DNA of 64,000 nt from Marinomonas balearica (GCF_004362145.1 NZ_SNXC01000011.1:112438-176437), one strand, 5' to 3'; counted from the first letter of the stretch, positions 53,682 to 63,362 are shown. Program-made: numbers and translations. Notes: generated by a model from the letters alone, not told the origin.

Positions 53682-56600
53682 ATGACAGGAAAGAAAAAAA
53701 ACATAGCAATTGCTTCAAGTTTGGGTCTAGTCACGAGTCTGATAAGCGCGGGAGTATTTTGGTTACTCGGCTGGATTGCGCTTACACCTTTATGGCTAAT
53801 ATTGGCAGAAGTCGCAGTCTTTCTATTTGTTACGATGCTTATAAGTTACTTAGTCTATCGTTACCTCGCACGCCCAAAAATTGACGAAGATGAAAAACAA
53901 AAAGAAGATTGGCGAGATAGAATTGTCAAAGCGCGTCTTGCCCAAGTTCAAAAAAAGCACAGCCGTCTTTCAACCAATCCATATTTTGTACCATGGTATG
54001 TGCATCTTTCTCCTGACGTATCTGAAGATCAGCTATGGCTTCAGCAAATGGGCTTTGAAAGCATCGAGTCATCAGAGCCGGTTCCTGACGATTTACTCGC
54101 TTTGCGCTTTTGGGTGTCGGATGAATCCGTCTTAATATCTCTAGATCTAAGTTATGGACACGATGTCGTTGTCGCAAGTTTAGAAGTGTTATATCGACAC
54201 GTTTTAAAAAGGCGTGCACGTCAGGCGTTTAACGGCGTGATTTGTTCCGTGAGTTTAAACAGTCTCATTAATCAAAGTGAAATTGGCGTAAATGATCTGA
54301 GCCAGCGTTATCGTGCCATATTGGCCGATCTTAATACGCGTACAGGATTGGCCTTACCTGCTTATTGCATCTTTACGCAGATGTCGAGTGTTCGAGATTT
54401 CTGTGAGCTTTTTTCAACGTTGGATGAAAGTGAACGCGAAAAAGCGTTTGGTTCGTTACATGCACTTTCGGATGCCAGTGGTTACGACAAATCATGGTTT
54501 GATAGTTCATTTGATGATTTACTCGCTCGTCTGTCCGTTACGTTAAGTGAATCTCTAAAGCGCCAATTAAATGCAGATTATCGAGAATCTTCGGTATCAG
54601 GTGTGTTCCAATTGTCGGCGTTGCGGTATGACATCGAAGATTTTCTGTCACTGACCTTTAGTCAGCATCAGTTTGATGATATCGAACTTAAATTTCGTGG
54701 GTACTTTTTCATTAATGCTGGTGGCGAAACGACGTCCACGGATATTCTTACCTTTATGCACGCCTCGGATTTGGGGTTTGAATCCTTAGAAGGGGCACAC
54801 GGGAAAAATACAAGTTTAAGCCTCTTCAGCAAAAGTGTGTTTAAACACTACATTGTCAAAGAGTCGTCTTTGGTTGGTGTGCATAAGAAAAAAGAGTGGC
54901 GTTATCGTACGGTAAAGTTGGGTGTGAGTGTTGGTTTACTCGCATTGTTTGCAGGCTTTGTCTGGCTTTTAAAAGCCAATTACGATTATCAATCGGTGAT
55001 AGACAGTAAATCCTTGGTCATGCTTGAACGCTATAAAGATAACCTCAAGCGTGATGTGATTGTTCGAGATGATCTTTCTTCGCCAATATTCAGTTTGTCT
55101 GAATTAAGAGAAATTAACGAACTGTATCAAACCGATCAGCAACCTTGGTATGTGTCTAAGTGGCTACCGGATTCAAGCATTGAGCAATATGTACATCAGT
55201 CTTATTACTATGAGTTGAATGAAGTGCTTTTGACGCTCATGCGCGACTACATATTGAAAGATATGTTTGTTTATAACTCGCTTGATGACAAAGTAAAAAC
55301 GCTGGAATTGCTGAATTTCCATCAGATTTTATACAACACCAATCGAACGAATGTGGGTGCTTTAATTAATTATTATATCTCTGCGCTGGAAGAAGAAGGT
55401 GAGGGAGATGCGGATTTAATTGGCCGTTTCAAACTGCTGGCTCAGGATGTATTGAACTCTGGCGCCGTACCGCCAGAAGCGGACTCTGAACTGTTGGCAT
55501 TGGTTCGTTCTTCATTGTCGTCGCAAGATCTCAGTGAGTTACTGTACCAACATATTTTACAGCACCCTGAGTTTGCTCGCCGAATTGATGTGAGAGAGCA
55601 ATTGAACCCATCGTTTACGGAAGTGTTTACGTTCAAGCCTGGCTTTACAGGTTACCTTGTTCCGTATTTGTTCACTCGACGTGGCTTTGAAGACTTGTAT
55701 GCCGAAACTGGCTTTGAATTAGCGACAGAAGCGATTCAAGCATATGAAGGGGTGATGGGGCGAATCAGTGGCGATGCCGAGCTGAATCGAATCAATCGTC
55801 AACTTCGAGAACGTTATATCACCGATTACATCCATTATTGGAAAGACATCACTTCCAATGTGACATGGACAAGTGTCTCATCATGGGGTGACAGTCAAAT
55901 CCAACTTGAACTGACGACGGATGCGGTCTTTTCCCCAATTACTCAGTTTTACAATTTAATTCACACGCACACTCATTTGGTCACCAAAGGCCCCGAAGCG
56001 GATAAAAAAGAGGCAACACAAGCCGCTGATGACGAAGAACAAGAAAGTTCGGAAGAGGCTTCTTTGAACAATACCATCGCGAGAACTGCGGCTTCGATTG
56101 GTGCGCCATTTTTAGCGTTACATAAATTGGTTGAGCCGAATAAAGAAGGGCAAACTCGCCTTGATATTGCACTGAATCAGCTGCGTCAAACTCAAGGTTG
56201 GGTGGCAAAATCAAAAGAAATAAAAAATCGAGGCAGCTATTTCCTTGAGCAATTAACGAATGCTGATTCGAGCAATGTATTGGCGCAGTTAGAGGATTTA
56301 GCAGACGATTATAATGATCCCATTATGCCTTTCTTGCTTAAAGGGCAGGCGCGTACAGTTAATCGACTGGCACTGAATTCGATGAGGTCGGTTATAAATG
56401 ACGACTGGGCAGCACTTGCTAAATATTATCAACAAAGGTTTTCGGGTCGATACCCTTTTAATCGTTCGTCAATATACGATACGTCCTTGGCGGATTTTGA
56501 AGATTACTTTAAGCCAAATGGGATGTTAGATACCTTCCATACAAAATACCAAATTTACTTTGAGCAAGTTGGAGCGAACAGTACGTTATTAAAAGGTTTT

Positions 56601-57086
56601 ATTCCTCATCAATATACTTCGCTATCGTCAAATTATGCGCCATTTTTGGCAACGGCAAAGCGCTTTCAGAATGGGCTATTTACCCAATCAAAACTGGGTT
56701 TTGAGTTCTTTATAAGAGCGGAGCAAATGTCTCCAAATTTAACACGTTTTGGATTAGAGTCTGGTGCACGCTTGTTTGAGTATCAAAATGGGCCGCTCTT
56801 TTGGCGTGAACAAAGCTGGCCGATCCCGAGTAATCAAACCCAAGACATATCTATTGTTACTTCGGAGCAAAGTGGTTCTGGCACAAGAGAAAAAGTAACG
56901 GGAGAGTGGAGCTGGTTCCGGATTGCAAGCTTAATGAAAGGTGCCAGCATGGTCGGTACGGACGATGTCTCTTGGCGTTATGTATTTGGAGATAGTTACA
57001 CCAACCTTAGGATCAAATCAAAAGGCGGCAGTCAGCCGTTTTCTCCGAGATTCTTTGAGGCGGCCTCACCTCCAAATTTATTATGA
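53682..57086 (+). CDS. tssM: T6SS membrane complex protein TssM (IcmF/VasK)
   Basis: Large inner-membrane protein of 1134 residues: two N-terminal TMs (about 9-60), cytoplasmic domain, a third TM at about 416-434 and a long periplasmic part ending in the IcmF C-terminal beta domain (WSWFRIASLMKGASM, SPRFFEAASPPNLL). The place where IcmF proteins carry PWYLVLGPPGSGKT-type Walker A reads VPWYVHLSPDVSEDQ (about residue 104-118), so the P-loop is gone. Other TssM proteins also lack it and still work. Overlaps the next gene by ATGA. Confidence 0.92.
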   Translation: MTGKKKNIAIASSLGLVTSLISAGVFWLLGWIALTPLWLILAEVAVFLFVTMLISYLVYRYLARPKIDEDEKQKEDWRDRIVKARLAQVQKKHSRLSTNPYFVPWYVHLSPDVSEDQLWLQQMGFESIESSEPVPDDLLALRFWVSDESVLISLDLSYGHDVVVASLEVLYRHVLKRRARQAFNGVICSVSLNSLINQSEIGVNDLSQRYRAILADLNTRTGLALPAYCIFTQMSSVRDFCELFSTLDESEREKAFGSLHALSDASGYDKSWFDSSFDDLLARLSVTLSESLKRQLNADYRESSVSGVFQLSALRYDIEDFLSLTFSQHQFDDIELKFRGYFFINAGGETTSTDILTFMHASDLGFESLEGAHGKNTSLSLFSKSVFKHYIVKESSLVGVHKKKEWRYRTVKLGVSVGLLALFAGFVWLLKANYDYQSVIDSKSLVMLERYKDNLKRDVIVRDDLSSPIFSLSELREINELYQTDQQPWYVSKWLPDSSIEQYVHQSYYYELNEVLLTLMRDYILKDMFVYNSLDDKVKTLELLNFHQILYNTNRTNVGALINYYISALEEEGEGDADLIGRFKLLAQDVLNSGAVPPEADSELLALVRSSLSSQDLSELLYQHILQHPEFARRIDVREQLNPSFTEVFTFKPGFTGYLVPYLFTRRGFEDLYAETGFELATEAIQAYEGVMGRISGDAELNRINRQLRERYITDYIHYWKDITSNVTWTSVSSWGDSQIQLELTTDAVFSPITQFYNLIHTHTHLVTKGPEADKKEATQAADDEEQESSEEASLNNTIARTAASIGAPFLALHKLVEPNKEGQTRLDIALNQLRQTQGWVAKSKEIKNRGSYFLEQLTNADSSNVLAQLEDLADDYNDPIMPFLLKGQARTVNRLALNSMRSVINDDWAALAKYYQQRFSGRYPFNRSSIYDTSLADFEDYFKPNGMLDTFHTKYQIYFEQVGANSTLLKGFIPHQYTSLSSNYAPFLATAKRFQNGLFTQSKLGFEFFIRAEQMSPNLTRFGLESGARLFEYQNGPLFWREQSWPIPSNQTQDISIVTSEQSGSGTREKVTGEWSWFRIASLMKGASMVGTDDVSWRYVFGDSYTNLRIKSKGGSQPFSPRFFEAASPPNLL

Positions 57087-57931
57087 CCGCATTTCTTGAT
57101 GAAATAGAGGCACTGTTCCCACAGAGCAAGATAGAAACAATTGGGACACGTTGTTTCCTAGTTAAATCTAAAGGCGCTTCCGACCTAGAGCAAAACGAGG
57201 TTCGGGTTAAGTTAGCGGTATCTCCTATTGAGATACAATGTCTTCAACGGGAAGCATTATGGCTGCACCGACTTCGACACAGTCCATTGTGTGTGCAGCA
57301 CAGCTGTTCGCTAGAGCGTCACGGTCCTCTTATGATCTTGACAACCAATCATGTTCAAGGAATCAGTGTCGACCATTTATTACGCAGCGCTGATATTACG
57401 CCAGAGCAACGTAAAAATGTCATTGAGCAGTTACTTACGTTGCTCGACGGACTCAGTGAAGAGGGCATCGTACATGGCGATATTAAGCTCAGTAACCTTA
57501 TTCTGAGTAAAAAAAGCGTGCTGTCGCTGGTCGATTTTGCAAACACTCGACGCGTTGGCGAACCTCTTTCAGAACGAGGGATTCTACAAGTGACTCCCTG
57601 CTATCAATACCCCAAAGCGATGACAGAAGCGCATCCATACTTAGATGTTTACGCAGCACTTTTATGCATTTGTGTACTCGGCAATAAAAATGCAGATAGC
57701 TTAGAGGAAGGTTTGAGTGCTTTATCTTATTTGAGTGCGTTTTTTCTGCAAAGTGATGCGTTAAAGTGGCTGGCGTTGGGACTAGAAACAGAACACAGAG
57801 TTAGTCACCTTTACAGTAGCATTGCGGATGATCTTAAACGAATGGGACACATACAAAACGAGAAAGACAGTACGATGAGCTTTACTAACGAGGTTCTTGA
57901 TTCTTCCTCTGTACTAGGACGCGTAGGATGA
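57083..57931 (+). CDS. Protein kinase-like T6SS regulator
   Basis: Cytoplasmic kinase-fold protein of 282 residues without a transmembrane anchor. Key residues read by eye: Lys43 in VRVKLAV (VAIK lysine), Glu57 in QREALWL (helix C), catalytic loop HGDIKLSNLIL with Asp133, Lys135 and Asn138, and Asp151 in VDFAN replacing DFG. All invariant catalytic residues are present, though the glycine loop and the activation segment are poor. By position it would match PpkA/Fha threonine phosphorylation control. No PppA phosphatase gene is in the operon. Confidence 0.72.
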   Translation: MTAFLDEIEALFPQSKIETIGTRCFLVKSKGASDLEQNEVRVKLAVSPIEIQCLQREALWLHRLRHSPLCVQHSCSLERHGPLMILTTNHVQGISVDHLLRSADITPEQRKNVIEQLLTLLDGLSEEGIVHGDIKLSNLILSKKSVLSLVDFANTRRVGEPLSERGILQVTPCYQYPKAMTEAHPYLDVYAALLCICVLGNKNADSLEEGLSALSYLSAFFLQSDALKWLALGLETEHRVSHLYSSIADDLKRMGHIQNEKDSTMSFTNEVLDSSSVLGRVG

Positions 57932-59334
57932 AATTCTGGGACGAACGTTCTGTTTTCCAAAAACTCATGATTATACTTTTGAGTTCTACATTGGTGCTGG
58001 TGGGGGCGATGCTCATATTGGCGCGTTGGAGTTATGAACAGGGATTTTTCGATTACACAAATGCTTTGGAGCAGACTCGTCTTCAACGACTAGAGCCTAA
58101 ATTGATTGCATTGTATGAAGAATACGATCTCGATATTTATGCATTGCCGAACGAGAAAGTTGCGGACATTATTACTCGTTTCCCTGGCCGACCTGTAAAC
58201 TCAAAAGGTCCTTTACCTCCAAATCGAGCTCGTATCTTACCTGGCCAAAGAGCAAAACCGCCGACAGCTCTCTTTGATTTGAACGGCAATTTTTTGGCCG
58301 GTGCTCAACAGCTTATTAATCCTAATCGGCAATTTGTAACAGTGGACGTTCACTACCGTGGAGAAGTGATTGCGAGATTAGCGAGCATTCCTTCGCGCCA
58401 CTTTAATTCTCCCTTGGAAACTCAGGTTTCTAAGACTCAATGGGAAAGGAGTATCCTAGTTGGCGTGTTGAGTATTGGTGCAGCCGTGCTCTTGTCATTC
58501 ATTGTATCGCTCATCATCTTAAAGCCCATACGCAGAATAATTAATGCGATTGGAAGCATATCAAAGGGCAATTACAATGTGCGATTAAAAGAGAGCTCGA
58601 AGGATGAGCTTGGCTCATTGATGAGAGACGTAGATTACCTAGCATACACTTTGCACAGCACTCAATGGTCTCGTAAGCAATGGCTAGCGAACATATCTCA
58701 TGATATGAGAACGCCTCTGACGGTGCTGACCGGAGAAATTCAAGCGATTAAAGATGGCATACGTGAATTCGATCTCGAAAGACTCCGCTCTATTGAGCAA
58801 GAAGTAAATCATCTTCGAAAATTCACCGAAGACATTTACGAACTTTCTCTATCCGATATTGGTGGGCTTCGTTATGAATTTAAGCCAGTAGACTTGTATG
58901 AGATAGTTTCAAATTGTGTCGACTCTTTACGGTTAAAGGCTGAGAAAAACGGCCTGACGCTTACATTAGTCGGAAAACCTGTGATAATCTCTGGCGATCA
59001 TTCTCGTTTGTTGCAATTGTGTAAAAATATAATTTGCAACTCGATAGACTATACAGAGTCTCCGGGATTGATCGAAGTGTCTGTCTACTGGAACGAAGAA
59101 AAAGCCGTTTTATGTGTCAGTGATTCTCCTCCTAGTGTTTCCAAAGGAAGTTGTAGACACCTTTTTGATCCGTTATATCGAGAGGACAGCTCGCGCAGTC
59201 GAGTTAAAAAAGGAGGAGGGCTAGGTTTGGCGATTTGTAAAAATATTGTTGATGCCCATAAGGGAACGATCACTGCACAACGTTCACAGTACGACGGATT
59301 GAAAATAATAGCCGAATTACCAAAAACGGATTAA
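57928..59334 (+). CDS. baeS: BaeS-like sensor histidine kinase
   Basis: Two-component sensor of 468 residues: TM1 (about 14-32), periplasmic domain of about 140 residues, TM2 (about 176-196), HAMP (KPIRRIINAIGSISKGNYNVRLKESSKDELGSL), H-box with NISHDMRTPLTVL, N-box NIICNSIDYT and G-box KKGGGLGLAICKNIVDAHKG. The G1 turn reads DSPPSV instead of DxGxG, as BaeS members often drift there. ATGA junction with the kinase gene and 15 bases to the response regulator. Named by similarity to BaeS; the signal is not known. Confidence 0.85.
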   Translation: MKFWDERSVFQKLMIILLSSTLVLVGAMLILARWSYEQGFFDYTNALEQTRLQRLEPKLIALYEEYDLDIYALPNEKVADIITRFPGRPVNSKGPLPPNRARILPGQRAKPPTALFDLNGNFLAGAQQLINPNRQFVTVDVHYRGEVIARLASIPSRHFNSPLETQVSKTQWERSILVGVLSIGAAVLLSFIVSLIILKPIRRIINAIGSISKGNYNVRLKESSKDELGSLMRDVDYLAYTLHSTQWSRKQWLANISHDMRTPLTVLTGEIQAIKDGIREFDLERLRSIEQEVNHLRKFTEDIYELSLSDIGGLRYEFKPVDLYEIVSNCVDSLRLKAEKNGLTLTLVGKPVIISGDHSRLLQLCKNIICNSIDYTESPGLIEVSVYWNEEKAVLCVSDSPPSVSKGSCRHLFDPLYREDSSRSRVKKGGGLGLAICKNIVDAHKGTITAQRSQYDGLKIIAELPKTD

Positions 59335-59349
59335 ATAGGTTCAATTCTG

Positions 59350-60033
59350 ATGTCGCTTGTTTACATCATAGAAGATGAAATAAAAATAGCTGAAATACTG
59401 TCGGATTATCTGACAAAACATGCATTCGAGGTTCGATTACTTCACTCGGGGGAGAATGCAGTCGCAGAAATAATAAAAGGTAAGCCTGATTTACTCATTC
59501 TGGATGTGATGCTGCCCGGCGTCAGTGGGTTTGAAATATGTCGTCAGCTACGAGCCATGGATAATGATGTTCCCATTATTATGCTTACTGCGCGAGTAGA
59601 CGAGGCAGACCGCTTAGAAGGGTTAAATATCGGCGCTGACGATTACGTTTGTAAGCCTTTTTTACCAAATGAAGTCGTTGCTCGTGTAAATGCAATTTTT
59701 AGACGAATAAATAAGAGTCAGTCTAATGGCTCTAATGAACCTAGCACGTTGATAAGTTACCGCAACATCACGTTAGACATGGAGAAATATCTGTGTTTTG
59801 TGAATGGCGAGGAAACAGAGTTAACACCTGTCGAGCAAAAAATATTACATACCATGATTACAAAGCCGAAACGTATTTTTTCACGTGAAGCATTGATGAA
59901 TACATGTTACGACGACGATCGAATCATTAATGACAGAACCATCGACAGCCACATGCGCAACTTACGTAAAAAATTAGGTGGCTCAGACAGCGTGATTCAT
60001 ACCGTTTACGGTGTTGGCTATAAGTGTGAATAG
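59350..60033 (+). CDS. baeR: OmpR-type response regulator (BaeR-like)
   Basis: Response regulator of 227 residues: receiver domain with acidic pair at 9-10, phospho-acceptor Asp52 in LLILDVMLPG, Thr80 region IIMLTARVDEADRLEGLNIGADDYVCKPF, and an OmpR winged helix (ELTPVEQKILHTMITKPKRIFSREALM, DRTIDSHMRNLRKKLGG, VYGVGYKCE). It is the last gene of the T6SS transcript unit and the partner of the sensor above; it is the best candidate to set operon transcription. Its binding site is not recognisable here. Confidence 0.9.
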   Translation: MSLVYIIEDEIKIAEILSDYLTKHAFEVRLLHSGENAVAEIIKGKPDLLILDVMLPGVSGFEICRQLRAMDNDVPIIMLTARVDEADRLEGLNIGADDYVCKPFLPNEVVARVNAIFRRINKSQSNGSNEPSTLISYRNITLDMEKYLCFVNGEETELTPVEQKILHTMITKPKRIFSREALMNTCYDDDRIINDRTIDSHMRNLRKKLGGSDSVIHTVYGVGYKCE

Positions 60034-60117
60034 GAAAAGACTAGCGGCATCCCCACTCCTTCCATAGCGGGTTAAACCAAGCGTATTTCGTATTTTGATA
60101 TAGGAGCGATTCAACGA

Positions 60118-61416
60118 ATGAATGTGCGTGGTACTCTGATCGCATTAGGGGTGAGTTGCTTTTTATTGTCGCTTATTCCGCAACTGTCGTTTCTTCTTTA
60201 TTTCTCTGCTTTTTTCTATTGGGTGGTGTTGGCGCTTTCGTTGAATCGGCTTAATCAGCGCAACCGCTTTCAAGTTCTTTTTCTATTGAGTGCTGGTGTA
60301 AGCTGTACTGCTTTTGCGTTCGTTGTAGGAGAGTTGACGCTTATTAACATTGCAGTGCTTGTTAAAGCTAACTTGGGCATTACCAGTATGCTGGTGGGCG
60401 TTTCTTTTTTGAGCTTGTTACCGCACCCTCAACAAGATAAAAGGAATTTGCTCGGTGTAAAAGGAGCTGTGAGTACTTGGGGAAGTGTTCACCTTCTTGG
60501 CGCGGTGATAAATCTGTCGTCGGTATTTCTAGTGGGCGATAGATTGCAACGTTCTCATCCTTTGTCAGATGCGCAATTAGGAATTATTGTTCGAGCGCTA
60601 ACGTGTGCTGGGTTTTGGTCGCCGTTTTTTGCTTCTATGGCGATTGCTTTTTCTGTCGCTCCCAATGCGTCGTACTCTGACTTGGTTTCCATTGGTGTTC
60701 CTGTATCGATAACGGCATTCTTATTCAGCATGTGGGAATTAAAACACACAAACCGAGTAGATAGTTTTATTGGTTTTCCTATATCTCTATCTAGTCTTCT
60801 TTTCCCCGTATTTCTCGCGTCGGCTGTATTGGTTATTCATTACCAAATCTTAAAAGACATGCCTATTTTGTCTATTGTTACTTTTGTTTGCCCTCTTAGT
60901 GTATTGGGTCTTTTGTTAATTCAGGGTGGTAAACATGCAGCTCAACGTAAAGTAAGGGATCATATTTCATTTCGTTTACCCAATATGATTAATGAAGTAT
61001 CGCTGTTTATTTCGGCTGGTTTTATGTCGGCAAGTGTGTCGTTGCTTGTTGGTTATCTTCTAGGGGACAGCTGGTCTCTATTCGACTCCTTTGGTTTTTG
61101 GGCTGCGTTTTCTTGTTATATTGCAATCTGCATTATTTCTTTAATTGGTTTACACCCCATTGTTGGCATTTCTCTGATGAGTGCGCTGGTGCCCTTTGAA
61201 GAGGTTAATAACACCTTGTTAGCGTTGGTGTGTATCAGTGCATGGGGAGTAGGAACGGCAATAGGGCCTCTTTCAGGAATCAATCTTTCAGTTGCCGGTA
61301 AGTATGAGTTGGACAATATAAAGCTGTCTCGTTTAAACATTCGTTACGGGGTGTTTATGTCCGCAGTCGTTGCGGTTGCAATGTACGCCGTAGTGCTGTT
61401 ATCAGAGATGCAGTAG
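60118..61416 (+). CDS. Polytopic membrane protein, possible IT-type transporter
   Basis: Inner-membrane protein of 432 residues with about 11-12 predicted helices and no signal peptide. The patterns RALTCAGFWSPFFASMAIAFS, a mid-sequence charged loop KHAAQRKVRDHISFRLPN and the C-terminal WGVGTAIGPLSGINLSVAGKY remind me of ion-transporter (DcuC/ArsB-like) folds, with two inverted halves, but I cannot name a family. The 84-base gap from the response regulator gene and the weak RBS placement leave it unclear whether it belongs to the T6SS unit. Confidence 0.7.
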   Translation: MNVRGTLIALGVSCFLLSLIPQLSFLLYFSAFFYWVVLALSLNRLNQRNRFQVLFLLSAGVSCTAFAFVVGELTLINIAVLVKANLGITSMLVGVSFLSLLPHPQQDKRNLLGVKGAVSTWGSVHLLGAVINLSSVFLVGDRLQRSHPLSDAQLGIIVRALTCAGFWSPFFASMAIAFSVAPNASYSDLVSIGVPVSITAFLFSMWELKHTNRVDSFIGFPISLSSLLFPVFLASAVLVIHYQILKDMPILSIVTFVCPLSVLGLLLIQGGKHAAQRKVRDHISFRLPNMINEVSLFISAGFMSASVSLLVGYLLGDSWSLFDSFGFWAAFSCYIAICIISLIGLHPIVGISLMSALVPFEEVNNTLLALVCISAWGVGTAIGPLSGINLSVAGKYELDNIKLSRLNIRYGVFMSAVVAVAMYAVVLLSEMQ

Positions 61417-61456
61417 TTTTAAAAAAATAATGGCTTAAATCGGTAAAGGAGTGCAT

Positions 61457-61741
61457 GTGAAAAAGGTAGTTTTGAGCGGTTATATTTTGATTTTGGAAGC
61501 GGAACTTTATGAGATTGAAGAGGCGCTAATTGAGCATGTTACATTAACAAAAGCAGAAGAGGGCTGTTTAGTTTTTAATGTGACGAAAGACCCTTCTAAC
61601 CCACTACGTTATGATGTTTATGAAGAGTTCGCCTCACAAGAGGCTTTTGATTTTCATCAGACACGCGTTAAATCTTCAACGTGGGGCCAAGTGACCACAA
61701 ACGTTGAAAGACACTATTCAATTCAGACGCTATCTAATTGA
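61457..61741 (+). CDS. ABM-domain (antibiotic biosynthesis monooxygenase fold) protein
   Basis: Small ferredoxin-like fold protein of 94 residues: N-terminal strand VVLSGYILILEAELYEIEEALIEHVTLTKAEEGCLVFNVTKDPSNPLRYDVYEEFASQEAFDFHQ-type order, with the conserved EEGCLVFNV and YEEFASQEAFDFHQ blocks of PF03992. Start is GTG at 61457 with aaggag 5 bases upstream (another GTG two codons before is less suitable). Members act as cofactor-free oxygenases or quinone-linked enzymes; the substrate is unknown. It ends at a bidirectional terminator. Confidence 0.82.
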   Translation: MKKVVLSGYILILEAELYEIEEALIEHVTLTKAEEGCLVFNVTKDPSNPLRYDVYEEFASQEAFDFHQTRVKSSTWGQVTTNVERHYSIQTLSN

Positions 61742-61752
61742 AAAACAGCAAT

Positions 61753-61781
61753 AAAAAAGGCCGACAGTGTCGACCTTTTTT
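61753..61781. terminator. Bidirectional terminator
   Basis: AAAAAAGG-C-CGAC, AGT loop, GTCG-A-CCTTTTTT: a 13-base arm with one mismatch, flanked by A and T runs, so it can work for the plus-strand ABM gene and the minus-strand purEK operon, both of which end within 25 bases. Confidence 0.85.
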
Positions 61782-61804
61782 GATAAACGATGGTGATTGT
61801 GGCG

Positions 61805-62869
61805 TTATGGAAGGTTTCTATTCAACCAGCTTAAGGCTTCATCATAAGGCGCAGGCATATTGCCAAGATCGTTGAGAATTGTTTTAAGTTGCTCAATGTC
61901 TCCTGAACAGGCATTTAAGTGGCCTACTTTACGACCAGGGCGAACTTCCTTTTTATACCAATAAAGCTCTAACCCTTTGCTGCTTAACCAATTGTAATCG
62001 ACGTCGACGCCTATTAAATTAACCATCATGCTTTGGTTTTTAATTTCTGCAGGTGCCAAAGGAAGCCCCGCAACCGCACGCATATGATTTTCAAATTGGT
62101 TTACGCTCGCACCCGCTTGGGTCCAATGGCCACTGTTGTGAACTCGTGGCGCAAGCTCATTTATGAGCAAGTCGTCACCCATTCTGAAGCATTCCATCGC
62201 CATGACACCAACATAATCTAAAGCGTCCATAAGCTTACCAAGCATTGTTTCGGCTTTAGATTGAAGTGGTTTTAGGCGGTCAAGCGGTGAGATAGAAGCG
62301 TATAGAATACCGTTGATATGTAGATTCAAGGTTAATGGGTAAAAGTATTTTTCGCCATTTTTACCACGAACACCTACAAGTGAAACTTCTTCATCGAAAT
62401 TGATAGCTTGTTCTGCAATCGCTAACCCTTTCCAATCTTCAGGAATTTCAGTACCTTCCGCTTGTTTCAGCCAATATTGCCCCTTGCCATCGTAGCCTCC
62501 ACGACGGCGTTTCATAAGCACTCTATCACCAAGTTGCTCATAGGCTTTTTGCGCTGTGCTGTCGTCTTCTACAGCGAACCAAGGTGCTGTTGCAAGATCT
62601 AGCTTATCAATCCACTGTTTTTGCGTCAGACGATCTGCCAGCTGCGGAAAGGTCGAAAGGTTAACGAAGTTTTTATGAGAGGCAAGTTGCTTAGTTGCTT
62701 CCGTCTCAGGCCAATCTTCGCGTTCAGCCGTTACAATGTCATCGTCATGTAATGGCAACACTTCTTTTGTTTCGATATCGACTGGACGCACATCTAAACC
62801 AAGTGGATTAGATGCTTGTTTGAGCATTGCGCCGAGTTGGCCAGCACCGAGTACCCAAATACGTGACAT
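61805..62869 (-). CDS. purK: N5-carboxyaminoimidazole ribonucleotide synthase PurK
   Basis: ATP-grasp enzyme of 354 residues that carboxylates AIR to N5-CAIR in purine synthesis. Marks: WVLGAGQLGAMLKQASNPLG at the N terminus, LMKRRRGGYDGKGQYWLKQ, IAEQAINFDEEVSLVGVRG and the C-terminal NELAPRVHNSGHWTQAGASVNQFENHMRAVAGLPL. It starts one base after the purE stop and forms a standard purEK operon. Confidence 0.96.
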   Translation of the reverse strand: MSRIWVLGAGQLGAMLKQASNPLGLDVRPVDIETKEVLPLHDDDIVTAEREDWPETEATKQLASHKNFVNLSTFPQLADRLTQKQWIDKLDLATAPWFAVEDDSTAQKAYEQLGDRVLMKRRRGGYDGKGQYWLKQAEGTEIPEDWKGLAIAEQAINFDEEVSLVGVRGKNGEKYFYPLTLNLHINGILYASISPLDRLKPLQSKAETMLGKLMDALDYVGVMAMECFRMGDDLLINELAPRVHNSGHWTQAGASVNQFENHMRAVAGLPLAPAEIKNQSMMVNLIGVDVDYNWLSSKGLELYWYKKEVRPGRKVGHLNACSGDIEQLKTILNDLGNMPAPYDEALSWLNRNLP

Positions 62870-62870
62870 T

Positions 62871-63362
62871 TTATGCCTCCCGAGGATCTGGGTTGCTTAG
62901 AACCGTGTCTGTCTGTTCTTTACGGAATGCCTCAATGCGTTGAGCGAGTTCTGCGTCGTTATTTGCCAAGATCTGGCTTGCAAGAAGACCTGCATTGAAT
63001 GCGCCTGCTGTACCAATAGCGAGCGTGCCTACCGCTACACCTTTTGGCATTTGAGCAATAGACAGCAAGCTGTCCATTCCGTTTAGCGCTTTACTTTGAA
63101 CTGGCACACCTAAAACAGGTAAGCGTGTGTGAGCTGCGACCATACCGGGTAAGTGGGCTGCGCCGCCTGCACCGCCAATGATGACTTCGAAGCCTCGTTC
63201 AACGGCAGATTCGGCGAATTCAGCCAATTTAACAGGAGTACGGTGGGCTGAAACAACTTCGACATGATAGCTGACGCCCAGCTTATCCATAATCTCAGTG
63301 GCACCTTCCATTGTGGCCCAGTCGCTTTTAGATCCCATGATAAGGGCAACTTTTGCTTGCAA
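62871..63362 (-). CDS. purE: N5-carboxyaminoimidazole ribonucleotide mutase PurE
   Basis: Octameric mutase of 163 residues, converting N5-CAIR to CAIR. It shows [42 protein letters not shown] and [18 protein letters not shown] use the TTG at 63362 because aggag is 7 bases upstream and the family N terminus starts here; an ATG at 63389 would add nine residues that encode that ribosome site. Confidence 0.95.
   Translation of the reverse strand: MQAKVALIMGSKSDWATMEGATEIMDKLGVSYHVEVVSAHRTPVKLAEFAESAVERGFEVIIGGAGGAAHLPGMVAAHTRLPVLGVPVQSKALNGMDSLLSIAQMPKGVAVGTLAIGTAGAFNAGLLASQILANNDAELAQRIEAFRKEQTDTVLSNPDPREA

Noticed and set aside
53682-57086. tssM as a pseudogene because of the missing Walker A
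   Set aside because: The frame is intact over 1134 codons with all TMs and the C-terminal domain; loss of the P-loop is known in functional TssM.
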